Source: MPNP01 sp026709725
GTDB lineage: Bacteria; Pseudomonadota; Alphaproteobacteria; Rhodobacterales; Rhodobacteraceae
Length of the DNA: 64,000 nt
Direction of reading: 5' to 3'
Assembly: GCA_965200805.1 (NCBI GenBank)
Contig: OZ241384.1
Coordinates: 2,790,001 to 2,854,000 of the forward strand
This document shows, in pieces, positions 8,737 to 17,568 of this stretch. Below the pieces are notes generated by a model. That model was not told the origin of the DNA and made no database searches. It saw only the letters and a list, made by a program, of their open reading frames with translations. The number at the start of each line of letters is the position of its first letter. Within the stretch, counting starts at the first letter, position 1. The position numbers were made by a program, and so were the translations under genes.

Positions 8737-9628
8737 TCAATCACACCCATAGCCATTGTACTGGACATTGAAGACCGTGCCGCTGTTGCCGACCTGGTAG
8801 TGCGCCGTGTTGTCGTGCAAACTCACGGCGGTTGGCAGGTCCCAACCATAGTCATATAAAGGCCTCGTAGCACAGACCGGATCGCTGATTCTGTTCGGCA
8901 CCGAATTGCACCATCGGCCGTTAGTGCCACTTGCCGAACAATTCTCCCACGTATACGTCTCCGCGCCCGGTGCCTGGACACGCACACGGCAACCCGTTTC
9001 TTCGTTCATTAAAAAAGTGCAAAACGCGCCAGTGGCGTCACTGGGTGGGGGGTTGTCCTGGCAGCAATTATGCCCAATGCACTGCCGCTCGACTTTTCTG
9101 CCCGGCCCCACAAACACCCCGCGCTGCGAACTGATCGCCGTCCCGCCCGGAGCGCCCCGGCAGTCGCTGCAGGATGTCAGGAGGTTGACCTGGACCGTCC
9201 GTCGTTCCGATGTCGGCATGGGCGCGTAGGAAGAGCCCTTCTGCCTGAAATAGATGATGTTGTCCCCTTTTGTGAGTGATGCCTTTATCTGCCCATTGCT
9301 AGGGATCGGTACCCAGCTGTTAGGGTCGCTTGCATAAGCGGTCTCCAACACGTCGTGGGGGCTGAACGAAACCCGTGCCTGTTTGAGACCCGAATCGATG
9401 CCCGGTTCAAAAAACCCGCCGAACGCCTCAACGTTCACCGCCGAGTGCGTGCTGGGCATTCCCGGATCGCAGGCGTCCAGAACCTGCGGCCCCTTGTATT
9501 CAATCCAGACCTTCGCCTGCCCCTGTGTGTTCTGGGCGGCCCACACCGGCGCGGCCATAAGCGTTGCCGCCAGCGCGGCGGCAATCAGTGTTGTGGCATT
9601 AGGGGGGGGGGTAACTCACTCTGTTCAC
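8737..9628 (-). CDS. Cys-rich secreted protein, out of frame at a C10 tract (possible phase variation)
   Basis: The open frame from the internal ATG at 9558 encodes 273 aa with many cysteines (for example SCSDCRG and GHNCCQDN) and no recognised family. Upstream in the same frame the residues TLIAAALAATLMAAPVWAA form a good signal-peptide core and cleavage site. An in-frame stop then appears just before a run of ten C (+ strand G at 9602-9611). Removing one C joins this frame to a GTG start at 9628, preceded by AAAGGA, giving MNRVSYPPP then the hydrophobic core. With ten C the gene reads as OFF, with nine it would be ON. A sequencing error in the homopolymer is the alternative. Function unknown, export likely. 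Confidence 0.65.
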
Positions 9629-9714
9629 GGCTGAATCCTTTCTTTGGTTCATGCTTTCTGCAGTGCGTCGAGCTTTACATTTTTCCCATGGTGCAAGTCA
9701 AGGATGACTACGGG

Positions 9715-9990
9715 CGCGGGGAGTGATTCTCCCATGGCTGACTTTTCCTGACATCTCCTGACGCGCCCCGGTTCCTGGCCTGATTCGGCCGAATCAGGCC
9801 GCCCGTGCCAGGCGGAGCCTTTTGGCACGGGCCCGGGAGTCGGCATGGATCGGTGCTGCTGCGAAACATTCGGGAAAGGGGGCCGATGCATCGCCGGATC
9901 GCTGATCGGGCCGCAATGCGGTTTTGGTGGTCCGTGTACTATCAGGCCTTTGCAGATTTCCGGGTCCGCCATACGGGGATCGCACCCGTA
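9715..9990 (-). repeat. ~270-bp structured repeat element, copy 1
   Basis: On the minus strand this segment runs from GATCCCCGTATGGCGG to GAGAATCACTCCCC and matches 17178-17452 on the plus strand over nearly its whole length, by eye at roughly 85%. It contains two strong hairpins. One is GCCCGTGCCA, a 12-base loop, then TGGCACGGGC. The other is the 24-base perfect palindrome centred near 9789 (GGCCTGATTCGG and its complement). Open frames through it are similar in both copies, but the stems show that structure, not protein, is likely conserved. It may be a MITE or a structured RNA. Confidence 0.7.
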
Positions 9991-10518
9991 TGCAAGAGTC
10001 CTCCATAGTGAGCCATGTTCAGCAACATATGATGATTATCACGGTGAAAACAGGCAAAATCCGTTTTTGAATGCCATCGGCAGGAATTGCGGGCAGTCGT
10101 ATCCGAGGAGTCCCATAGGAGGCCTGACGACAAACCTGCAGTTTTCTGATTGTGTGACCTGGCCAACCCGCAATGACTGCCCTGATCACCGGAGTGATCA
10201 GGGTCAGGATGTTCTCCACGATCCTGCCTGCCCTCACGACAGTGCTCGGAAACACCTTGATCCTGGCAAGGACGATCTCAATCTCGTATACCGCCGACCA
10301 GAGCCATTTCCCGGTCATGCCGCCGGGACACTGTTCAGTGACCGAATTTCAGGGATTCCGGTCGTTGCGCCCGGTCTGTTTGCTCTTTCCCGAGCAGCGC
10401 CCCGCAGGAATCGACAGATCTGTCAAATCCGGTGCCTGAAAGAGCAATCGGATTTATGTCGGGGCCGTGAATTTGAGGCCGTTAACGGAAAACCGGAACA
10501 ATCAGGTCGAAAGATGTC
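9991..10518. other. Intergenic stretch, no gene recognised
   Basis: About 530 bases between the repeat element and the end of the hydrolase gene. Open frames present on both strands lack motifs, credible starts or ribosome sites. No terminator with a T run was found after the hydrolase stop at 10519. Confidence 0.4.
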
Positions 10519-11526
10519 TCAGGAATTTGAAGCCGGTTCAGACAGAACATGGGCACCATGATCATTGGTGCGTATTCGGAGTGCACCGGATGGAGAGACG
10601 TCCACGGGGACGGGATCCGAGATCGTGCCGATGAACCGGCCATCTGGCGCATCATGATGGAATGCCATGTAGAGGAGGCCTGCATCCGTGGGGATGAGTT
10701 TGCCGGCATAGCGGGCGGTTGGCAGGGCTCCGTCAAGGAAGGGAGCGGGAGCGATTGACCAGGGTCCAAGCGGCCCGGGGGCCGTGAGGTAGTGGGTTCC
10801 ATTGACGGGTGAGGCGGGATAGCTCTCACGATAGGCCCTTGACCAGTGATGGGCGAAGGTGCAGAAGAGACAGTACCATGTGTTGCCGATACGGGTGACC
10901 TGCGGAACCTCGAGTTGGCCAAAACCACCGACAAAGACCGGTGGCCGGCTTTTCCAGGATGTGAGATCATCCGAACGGGCCAGACCGATGGCTCCAGCGG
11001 CATTGGGCTCGGGAATGGTTGGTACGCGGGCGGTGAAATACATCAGCCAGCCATCGCCATCCGGGTCACGCATAACCCATGGGTCCCGCAGCGCCCGATC
11101 ATGCCAGCGTGATGGATCATGGACTTCATAGTATGTCGGGTCGAGGTCAAGTGCCAGACCATCTCCCCAGCGAGTCCAGTGCAGAAGATCGGAGCTTGTT
11201 GCATGACCAATGCGTTGCCTCAGACCTTCCTCGGCTTTCCTTGTGCCGGTATAGAAGAGGTGCCAGAGCCCTGCGTCATCCTTGACCACTGACCCCGTCC
11301 AGGTGGTGGCGTCGTCCCATGCGGGTTCGGGGGCTGGACGAAAGACCTCCCCCTGATATTCCCAATTGAGGAGATCGCGGGACTGGGCCTTGCCAATACT
11401 GACGTTCCAGTGACGCATGTCCGCCTCCGGAAGGGATGCAGGGGCCTGCAGGAAAAACATGTGCCAGAGTCCCCCGTCCCGTGCGAACCAGAAGTCCCAG
11501 ATCCATGTGTTGGGAACCGTGAGCAT
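10519..11526 (-). CDS. Beta-propeller glycoside hydrolase, GH32/GH68-like
   Basis: A 335-aa protein with the layout of five-bladed beta-propeller glycosidases of the GH32/GH43/GH68 group. An N-terminal WIWDFWFARDGG places the nucleophile Asp. RDPWVMRDPDGDGW gives the RDP motif. LEVPQV supplies the candidate acid/base Glu. There is no signal peptide, so it acts in the cytoplasm on an imported oligosaccharide. The ATG at 11526 is chosen: GGAG lies just upstream and it begins 13 bases after the LacI-type regulator stop. The longer open frame into the regulator is not used. With the divergent ABC importer it likely degrades a fructose-containing or related sugar. The exact family within the clan is uncertain. 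Confidence 0.82.
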   Translation of the reverse strand: MLTVPNTWIWDFWFARDGGLWHMFFLQAPASLPEADMRHWNVSIGKAQSRDLLNWEYQGEVFRPAPEPAWDDATTWTGSVVKDDAGLWHLFYTGTRKAEEGLRQRIGHATSSDLLHWTRWGDGLALDLDPTYYEVHDPSRWHDRALRDPWVMRDPDGDGWLMYFTARVPTIPEPNAAGAIGLARSDDLTSWKSRPPVFVGGFGQLEVPQVTRIGNTWYCLFCTFAHHWSRAYRESYPASPVNGTHYLTAPGPLGPWSIAPAPFLDGALPTARYAGKLIPTDAGLLYMAFHHDAPDGRFIGTISDPVPVDVSPSGALRIRTNDHGAHVLSEPASNS

Positions 11527-11539
11527 ATCTTTCTCCGAA

Positions 11540-12613
11540 TCAGGCGACCAGCGCATGCGTCGAGGACGGTGCGATTGAGTCAGGCGGGCGACTGGAATCC
11601 CGCAGCACCAGTTCACACCGGACACGCTCAATCGATGTCCTGTTGCCCGCCTGTTCCTCGTCGAGAAGCATCGCAACCGCACGCCGGCCGATCTCGACAT
11701 AGGGGAGACCGACAGTTGTCAATCGCGGATGCAGGTTCTCGCAAAGCCGGATATCATTGTCGAAGCCCACGATCGAGATATCGTCAGGAATCAATACGCC
11801 GGCATTCCGCAAGAGAGACATGCCCCGCATGGTCATGATGTCATTGCCGAAGAGGATGGCGGAGGGCGGTGTGCGGGATTCGAGGAGTGTTCGCAGGACG
11901 GAGGGCAGGGGCCCGAAGGTGCCGTCCGGATGCCCTGAAGCGGCTCCGGTCTGGTAGGAGACATGGTCCTGAGGCAGGCCGAAATCACGACAGGCATCAA
12001 AAAACGCACGTCGACGCAGCTGGGTGGCGACAACTTCCTCCTGGAGGCCGACCATTACAAGGTGATGATGACCCTGATCGAGAAGCATCTCAGTCGCGAT
12101 CTGTTGCCCCTGATAGTCATCGGGAACGACCGAGGGTGTCCCGACGGCATCAAAACAATTGGCAAGAACTGTCGGAATGATGTCGGGTGAGGGGAAGGCG
12201 ACCTGTTGATGGCGATCAGTTGCATAAATGATCCCTTCAACGCTGTGTGCGGCAAAAAGCCTGAGCAACTGACCGAAATCACGACCGGATTTGGCAGCGT
12301 TGGCAATCATCAGGGTTTTGCCGGCCTGATGGCAGGCCTGCTGCGCACCGCGGAGGATATGGACTGCCGACAGCCCCTGATCGTCGAGCAGTTTGCCCAT
12401 GGAGTCGATTGCACCCGTGATCAATCCGATGATCCCGGAATCCTGCCCCCGCATCAGCCGTGCGCCCTGGTGCGGATGATAGTCAAGCTGCCGGATGGCC
12501 CGCTGGACACGCTCGCGGGTTGACTCCCGAACGGAGTCCCGGTCATTGATGACCCGGCTGACGGTCTTGATCGAAACCTGGGCCAGACGGGCGACATCAA
12601 CAATCGTGTTCAT
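11540..12613 (-). CDS. LacI-family transcriptional regulator
   Basis: A 357-aa repressor. The N-terminal helix-turn-helix reads VDVARLAQVSIKTVSRVIND, followed by the hinge helix (RERVQRAIRQLDYHPHQGAR). A periplasmic-binding-protein-like effector domain covers residues 60-335 (GLITGAIDSMG, ILFGNDIMTMRG, ISIVGFDNDI). It is co-transcribed with the downstream glycoside hydrolase (13-base gap) and divergent from the sugar ABC operon at 12837. It probably represses both transcripts until a sugar binds. AATGATAACATT at 12628-12639, with AATG/CATT ends, lies 14 bases upstream of its start and could be an autoregulatory operator, though weakly. Confidence 0.93.
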   Translation of the reverse strand: MNTIVDVARLAQVSIKTVSRVINDRDSVRESTRERVQRAIRQLDYHPHQGARLMRGQDSGIIGLITGAIDSMGKLLDDQGLSAVHILRGAQQACHQAGKTLMIANAAKSGRDFGQLLRLFAAHSVEGIIYATDRHQQVAFPSPDIIPTVLANCFDAVGTPSVVPDDYQGQQIATEMLLDQGHHHLVMVGLQEEVVATQLRRRAFFDACRDFGLPQDHVSYQTGAASGHPDGTFGPLPSVLRTLLESRTPPSAILFGNDIMTMRGMSLLRNAGVLIPDDISIVGFDNDIRLCENLHPRLTTVGLPYVEIGRRAVAMLLDEEQAGNRTSIERVRCELVLRDSSRPPDSIAPSSTHALVA

Positions 12614-12715
12614 GTATCTCCGGGCCTAATGATAACATTGGACATCTCTCAGCAAGGGGATCCGACAATCCTGAATTCGGCATTAGCATAAAAGTTACGG
12701 ATATAAAATAAAGAT

Positions 12716-12744
12716 TTGACATGGCTCGAGGAGGATGATATGAA
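12716..12744 (+). promoter_or_regulatory. Sigma-70-type promoter of the sugar ABC operon
   Basis: A consensus -35 TTGACA at 12716-12721 is followed by a 17-base spacer and the -10 TATGAA at 12739-12744. The binding-protein start is at 12837, giving an untranslated leader of about 85 bases that ends in a strong AGGAGGAAA ribosome site. The position in the divergent region fits control by the LacI-type regulator. Confidence 0.7.
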
Positions 12745-12836
12745 CGGTCTGCAATGATGACAACGTAAGACATTACCAAGTGTTGAAACTATGATCCGGT
12801 CATCCGATACTCTGTGAGGACAAATAGGAGGAAACA

Positions 12837-14093
12837 ATGCAGTTGAGACCAATGATGCAATTGGCTGCCGTGCTCGTGCTGCTGTCTGCCGGCGGCACCG
12901 CCGCCCAGACCGAACTGACAATATGGTACCATGGTGCCGGCAATGAGACAGAAAGCAGTCTCGTCAATCAGGTGATTGACGACTTCAATGCCAGCCAGTC
13001 CGAATGGAAGGTTGAGCTTGGCTCGTTTCCACAGGAATCCTACAACGAGTCCGTTGTTGCAGCGGCCCTTGCGGGCAATCTGCCGGACATTCTCGATGTC
13101 GACGGACCTGTCATGCCGAACTGGGCCTGGGCAGGTTATCTGGCTCCGCTGGCCATTGACGAGTCCAGGATTGCGGAATTTCTCCCTGGCGCAGTCGGTC
13201 GCTGGGACGGTGAACTCTACGGTGTGGGGCTTTGGGATGCCGGACTTGCCATCTTTGCCCGTCGATCCGTTCTGGAGGCCAACAACATAAGAATCCCGAC
13301 GCTCGATAATCCGTGGAGCGGTGAGGAATTCGATGCCGTTCTGGTGGCATTGCAGGCCACAGGGGATTTTGACTATGCAATTGATCTGGGAATGGCCTGG
13401 ACCGGTGAGTGGTACCCGTACGCCTTTGGACCCTTCCTGCAAAGTCACGGCGGCGATATCGTTGATGTTGAAGCAAATATGGCCGATGGTGCCCTGAATG
13501 GTGATGCCGGAATTGCGTTCGGTGAATGGTGGCAATCCGTCTTTGAGCGGGGCCTTGCACCCGGGACAAGCCAGGATGGTGCTGATCGTGAGACCGGCTT
13601 CCTTGATGGCCGTTATGCCTTGCAGTGGAACGGGAACTGGGCAGCCCTGCCTGCCGTGGAAAAGTTTGGGGATGACATGCTCTTCCTGCCGGCGCCCGAT
13701 TTCGGGAACGGACCCAAGATCGGAGCAGCCAGCTGGCAGTTTTCCGTCTCGTCGCAATCCGAAAACAAGGAGGGCGCCAACGCATTCATCGAGTTTGCAC
13801 TTCAGGACAAGTACCTGGCGGCGTTTTCTGATGGAATCGGCCTGATTCCGCCAACAAGCACTGCGGCCGCCATGACAAGGAACTACAGCAGCGGCGGTCC
13901 GATGGAGGTCTTCTTCGAGCTCTCCAAGGAGCAGGCCACAAAGCGGGCGGTGACGCCGGGTTATGTGGTTGCTGCGCTCGTATTCGAGAAGGCGATGGCC
14001 GATATCGCCAATGGCGCTGACCCCGCCGATACGCTTGATGCAGCGGCTGATGAAATCGACCAGGATTTCGAGAGCAACAGCGGTTACAAGTAA
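12837..14093 (+). CDS. Sugar ABC transporter substrate-binding protein
   Basis: A 418-aa family-1 extracellular solute-binding protein. Residues 1-23 form a signal peptide (LAAVLVLLSAGGTAA). Mature sequence starts QTELTIWYHGAGNETE and contains the typical cluster-B features (YNESVVAAALAGNLPDILDV, ALQWNGNWA). It delivers a mono- or oligosaccharide to the two permeases that follow. ATG at 12837 has AGGAGGAAA at ideal spacing. A hairpin just after the stop (14105-14126) probably lets this subunit be made in excess over the membrane proteins. Confidence 0.94.
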   Translation: MQLRPMMQLAAVLVLLSAGGTAAQTELTIWYHGAGNETESSLVNQVIDDFNASQSEWKVELGSFPQESYNESVVAAALAGNLPDILDVDGPVMPNWAWAGYLAPLAIDESRIAEFLPGAVGRWDGELYGVGLWDAGLAIFARRSVLEANNIRIPTLDNPWSGEEFDAVLVALQATGDFDYAIDLGMAWTGEWYPYAFGPFLQSHGGDIVDVEANMADGALNGDAGIAFGEWWQSVFERGLAPGTSQDGADRETGFLDGRYALQWNGNWAALPAVEKFGDDMLFLPAPDFGNGPKIGAASWQFSVSSQSENKEGANAFIEFALQDKYLAAFSDGIGLIPPTSTAAAMTRNYSSGGPMEVFFELSKEQATKRAVTPGYVVAALVFEKAMADIANGADPADTLDAAADEIDQDFESNSGYK

Positions 14094-14104
14094 CCCTTCT
14101 GATT

Positions 14105-14126
14105 CCTCCGGCCTGCGGGCCGGAGG
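14105..14126 (+). terminator. Hairpin between binding protein and permease genes
   Basis: CCTCCGGCC, loop TGCG, GGCCGGAGG: a perfect 9-bp GC-rich stem 12 bases after the binding-protein stop. No T run follows, so it is better read as an mRNA-stabilising or attenuating intercistronic hairpin than a full terminator. Such hairpins commonly raise binding-protein expression relative to permeases. Confidence 0.6.
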
Positions 14127-14162
14127 GGTCGTCCAGATTGGGGTCGGATTCAGGGTGTGCCG

Positions 14163-15245
14163 ATGAGCAAGCAGAAATCTGTAACAGAACAGCCTCTGGC
14201 CGGTTGGGCGATGGCGCTGCCCGCGTTTGCGTTGATCTCGGTCTTCCTTGTGCTGCCGTTCCTGATGGCCTTCGGGTTTTCGCTCACCAACCAGCGCCTG
14301 ATTTCGCCCAATCCGACGGAATATGTCGGCTTCCAGAATTATGCCCGCGCCCTTGATGTCGGTTTTCTGACAATAGAGCCGGTTCGTGATGCGGCGGGTG
14401 ATGTCATCCGTGATGATGATGGCGAAATCGCATATCCGCGGCTGCGGACCTTCACCCGCAACAATCCGGATTATCCGCATCTTGATCGAATGCGGGCGTG
14501 GTTCAGTATCGGTTTGAATGACGACAGACGATTTGTCGTGCTCGCGCGCGATGTCGTCTTCATGAAGGCCTTGCGCAACACCATCGTCTTTGTTGCGATC
14601 GTGGCACCGCTCCAGGCCTTTATCGCACTTGGCCTTGCCATGCTTGTCAACATGAAACTCAGGGGCGTCAATTTTTTCCGGACCGTCTATTTCATGCCGG
14701 TGGTCATCTCCATGGTGGTGGTCTCGGTCCTGTGGCGCTTCATCTATGATGGCGAAAACGGCCTCCTGAATGCCATGCTGGGCATGTTCAGTTTTGGAGT
14801 GATTGCCCCGGTTGACTGGCTTGGCAATACATCAACCGCACTGCCCTCGATCATTGCCATGTCGATCTGGCAGGGGGTCGGATTTCACATGGTCATCTGG
14901 CTCTCGGGGTTGCAGACAATACCCGGTGAACAATACGAAGCGGCGCGAATAGAGGGAGCGACACGCTGGCAGACATTCCGCTATGTCACCTGGCCGGGGT
15001 TGCGCAACACCGCGATCCTCGTGATGGTCATCATCACCATGCAGGCTTTCACGCTCTATCCGCAGGTTGAGGTCATGACGCGTGGCGGACCGCTGGATTC
15101 GACCCAGAGTCTCGTCTTCCAAATGGTCATCCGGGGGTATGAAAAGCAGGATATTGCCGGCGGTTCGGTGATCTCGGTTCTGCTTTTCCTCATCGTGCTC
15201 TCAATCTCCCTGGTCCAGCGCTACCTGACACGGGAGAAAGATTGA
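14163..15245 (+). CDS. Sugar ABC transporter permease (MalF/UgpA type)
   Basis: A ~360-aa inner-membrane permease. It has an N-terminal membrane segment (ALPAFALISVFLVLPFLMAF), a periplasmic insertion of about 80 residues and a C-terminal transport domain with the EAA loop EAARIEGATRWQTFRYVTWP. ATG at 14163 is preferred, with a GTG at 14157 as alternative. The stop codon overlaps the ATG of the next permease (TGATG), indicating translational coupling. It pairs with the product of 15245-16114. Confidence 0.93.
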   Translation: MSKQKSVTEQPLAGWAMALPAFALISVFLVLPFLMAFGFSLTNQRLISPNPTEYVGFQNYARALDVGFLTIEPVRDAAGDVIRDDDGEIAYPRLRTFTRNNPDYPHLDRMRAWFSIGLNDDRRFVVLARDVVFMKALRNTIVFVAIVAPLQAFIALGLAMLVNMKLRGVNFFRTVYFMPVVISMVVVSVLWRFIYDGENGLLNAMLGMFSFGVIAPVDWLGNTSTALPSIIAMSIWQGVGFHMVIWLSGLQTIPGEQYEAARIEGATRWQTFRYVTWPGLRNTAILVMVIITMQAFTLYPQVEVMTRGGPLDSTQSLVFQMVIRGYEKQDIAGGSVISVLLFLIVLSISLVQRYLTREKD

Positions 15246-16114
15246 TGACAAATCAGAAAATGGTCTCGCTGGCACTCCGCTATGTCCTCTTGGCCTGGGT
15301 CGCACTGGTCTTCGTTTTCCCCATCGTTTTCATGATCGTCTCATCACTCAAGCCTGACCTGCAACTCTTGCGGGACAGCGCATCACTCCGGGCCTTTCTG
15401 CCCGTGGGCGATCTTTCATTCGACAACTACTTCGCTGCGTTTGACCGGGCACCCATCGGTCGCTTTGTCATGAATTCGGTTTTCATCACGGCCGTAACCC
15501 TGGCCCTGTCACTGTTTTTCGGTTCATTGGCAGCGTTCTCATTTGTCTTTCTGAACTGGCCGGGTCGCGCTGTTGTTCTGTCCATCATCCTTGCGACCTT
15601 TATCGTGCCATTCGAGACCATCGCCATACCGCTCCTGATGATCGTCAACAGTCTGCCGTGGATCGGTTTTGAGGGATTCCGGATCGGCTGGCTGAACAGC
15701 TACCATGTTCAGATAATACCATGGATCGCTGATGCGCTGACAATTTTCCTGTTCGTGCAGTATTTCAAGGACTTGCCGCGCGACATGGTTGAGGCGGCGC
15801 GGGTTGACGGCGCATCCTGGTTCCAGGTCTACCGACGTGTCATCATGCCGTTATCGGGACCTGTGATTGCGACAGCGGCAATTCTCAAATTTCTGATGAT
15901 GTACAACAACCAGTTCATCTGGCCAATCATGGTCGTGCAGGAGGAAACCTACCGCCCGATCATGGTCGGATTGCAGTACTTCTATCAACTGAATGTCGCC
16001 TGGGGCGAGGTCATGGCGTATCTCACCGTCATAACCATACCGGTTCTGATATTCTATCTTGCCCTGCAGCGGGCATTCATCGCATCAATCGCCAGTACCG
16101 GTGTGAAAGGGTAG
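15245..16114 (+). CDS. Sugar ABC transporter permease (MalG/UgpE type)
   Basis: A 289-aa second permease with about six membrane segments, the EAA loop EAARVDGASWFQVYRRVIMP and the C-terminus RAFIASIASTGVKG of the MalG group. It starts at ATG 15245, overlapping the previous stop by one base, and ends 4 bases before the ATPase. It forms a heterodimer with the upstream permease in the inner membrane. Confidence 0.93.
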   Translation: MTNQKMVSLALRYVLLAWVALVFVFPIVFMIVSSLKPDLQLLRDSASLRAFLPVGDLSFDNYFAAFDRAPIGRFVMNSVFITAVTLALSLFFGSLAAFSFVFLNWPGRAVVLSIILATFIVPFETIAIPLLMIVNSLPWIGFEGFRIGWLNSYHVQIIPWIADALTIFLFVQYFKDLPRDMVEAARVDGASWFQVYRRVIMPLSGPVIATAAILKFLMMYNNQFIWPIMVVQEETYRPIMVGLQYFYQLNVAWGEVMAYLTVITIPVLIFYLALQRAFIASIASTGVKG

Positions 16115-16118
16115 GGCA

Positions 16119-17117
16119 ATGGCTGAAGTCAAATTGAATTCCGTTGGCAAGCGTTACGGTCGGGTCACAATCATCAATGACCTCAATCTTTCCATTCCCA
16201 GGGGATCATTCACGGTTATGGTTGGCCCGTCCGGGTGTGGAAAATCAACCATTCTGCGCATGATTGCGGGTCTTGAGGATGTCTCGGACGGAACTGTTCT
16301 CATTGATGGCGACGATGTAACCGGCAAGGATCCTGCCGCCCGCGGAATTGCCATGGTCTTTCAATCCTACGCACTCTATCCACATATGACCGTTGCGGAA
16401 AACATCGGTTTCGGCCTGACCATCTCCCGCGCCTCCAAGGCAGAGATCGCCAGGAAAGTGGAGGAGGTTGCGAAGATACTGCAGTTGCACGCCCTTCTGG
16501 ACCGGAAACCCAAAAATCTCTCCGGGGGTCAGCGCCAGCGTGTTGCGATCGGACGGGCGATTGCCCGCAATCCCAAGGTCTTTCTGTTCGATGAGCCGCT
16601 GTCAAACCTTGATGCTGCCCTGCGCTCACAGATGCGGATTGAGCTTTCGGAACTGCATTCCGAGATTGGTGCAACCATGGTCTATGTGACCCATGACCAG
16701 GTCGAGGCCATGACGATGGCGGACCGGATTGTCGTGCTGAATAAGGGCAAAATCGAACAGGTGGGCGCCCCCATGGAACTCTACAACGCCCCCGCAAGCG
16801 AATTTGTTGCCGGTTTCATCGGTGCACCCAAGATGAATCTGATCACCGGCGAATCCATCGCCTCCCGCGGATGTGACACTCTTGGATTGCGCCCTGAACA
16901 TATTGATCTGAACAAGGAAAGCGGTGAGTGGAGCGGCATCCTCCGTCATGCAGAACATCTGGGGTCAGACACGCTGGCCTATGTCGATGTCGAGAAGATC
17001 GGACCGCTCACGGTCCGTATCCCCGGGCAGTATGAACTCACCCATGGCGAGACAGTCCACCTGACCCCGCAGACCGAGCACGAACACAAGTTCAAGGACG
17101 GACACCGGGTCGTGTAG
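16119..17117 (+). CDS. Sugar ABC transporter ATP-binding protein (MsmK/UgpC type)
   Basis: A 332-aa ATPase with canonical Walker A (GPSGCGKST), Q-loop (MVFQSYALYP), signature (LSGGQRQRVAIGRA), Walker B (VFLFDEPLSNLD) and H-loop (VTHDQVEAMT). The shortened C-terminal TOBE region carries LGLRPEHIDL. It energises the importer encoded immediately upstream and ends the operon. Unlike the ATPase at 2227, its nucleotide-binding motifs are fully consensus. Confidence 0.95.
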   Translation: MAEVKLNSVGKRYGRVTIINDLNLSIPRGSFTVMVGPSGCGKSTILRMIAGLEDVSDGTVLIDGDDVTGKDPAARGIAMVFQSYALYPHMTVAENIGFGLTISRASKAEIARKVEEVAKILQLHALLDRKPKNLSGGQRQRVAIGRAIARNPKVFLFDEPLSNLDAALRSQMRIELSELHSEIGATMVYVTHDQVEAMTMADRIVVLNKGKIEQVGAPMELYNAPASEFVAGFIGAPKMNLITGESIASRGCDTLGLRPEHIDLNKESGEWSGILRHAEHLGSDTLAYVDVEKIGPLTVRIPGQYELTHGETVHLTPQTEHEHKFKDGHRVV

Positions 17118-17177
17118 TCCGACCCTCTGCACCGGAAAACGCCAGCAAGCGCCTTCACATCCCTCCCCGGCACCTGT

Positions 17178-17452
17178 TTCCATCGGGTGTGATCCCCGTA
17201 TGGCTGACCCGGAAATCTGCAGAGGCCTGATCATACACGGACTGCCAGAATCGTATTGCGCCCCGATCAGCGATCCGGCGATGCATCGGCCCCCTTTCCC
17301 GAATGTTTCGCGGCAGCGTCGATCCGCGTCACCTCCCGGCCCGCGCCAAAAGGCTCCGCCTGGCACGGGCGGCCCGATTCGACCGAATCAGGCCAGGAGA
17401 CAAGGTGTGTCGGGAGATGCCAGTAAAAGTCAGCCATAGGAGAATCACTCCC
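17178..17452 (+). repeat. ~270-bp structured repeat element, copy 2
   Basis: This plus-strand copy matches the minus strand of 9715-9990 from GATCCCCGTATGGC to GAGAATCACTCCC. The hairpin arm GCCCGCGCCA / TGGCACGGGC now has one mismatch, and the GATTCGACCGAATC palindrome is slightly imperfect, so this copy looks more eroded. The two copies face each other across the sugar hydrolase, regulator and ABC block. Confidence 0.7.
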
Positions 17453-17509
17453 GTTTCCATCTGTGTGTGTTGCACGCCCAGTTGAGATTGGCTAGGAATG
17501 CCGCAGGAG

Positions 17510-17530
17510 GATACTGCCGGTCGCAGTATC
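17510..17530 (+). promoter_or_regulatory. Inverted repeat upstream of the TRAP operon
   Basis: GATACTGC, 5 bases, GCAGTATC: a perfect 8-bp inverted repeat 39 bases before the dctP-like start. It could be an operator or a leader hairpin. No regulator gene for the TRAP operon is adjacent. Confidence 0.35.
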
Positions 17531-17568
17531 GCGCGATACGACGGACTATTCGCAGAAAGGAGGCCATC

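Noticed and set aside
9845..10561. Plus-strand frame of 238 codons
   Set aside because: It runs through the structured repeat element and into the hydrolase 3' end, with no motif or ribosome site.
12789..14480. Minus-strand frame of 563 codons opposite the sugar-binding protein
   Set aside because: It is the antisense shadow of a clear solute-binding protein and permease.
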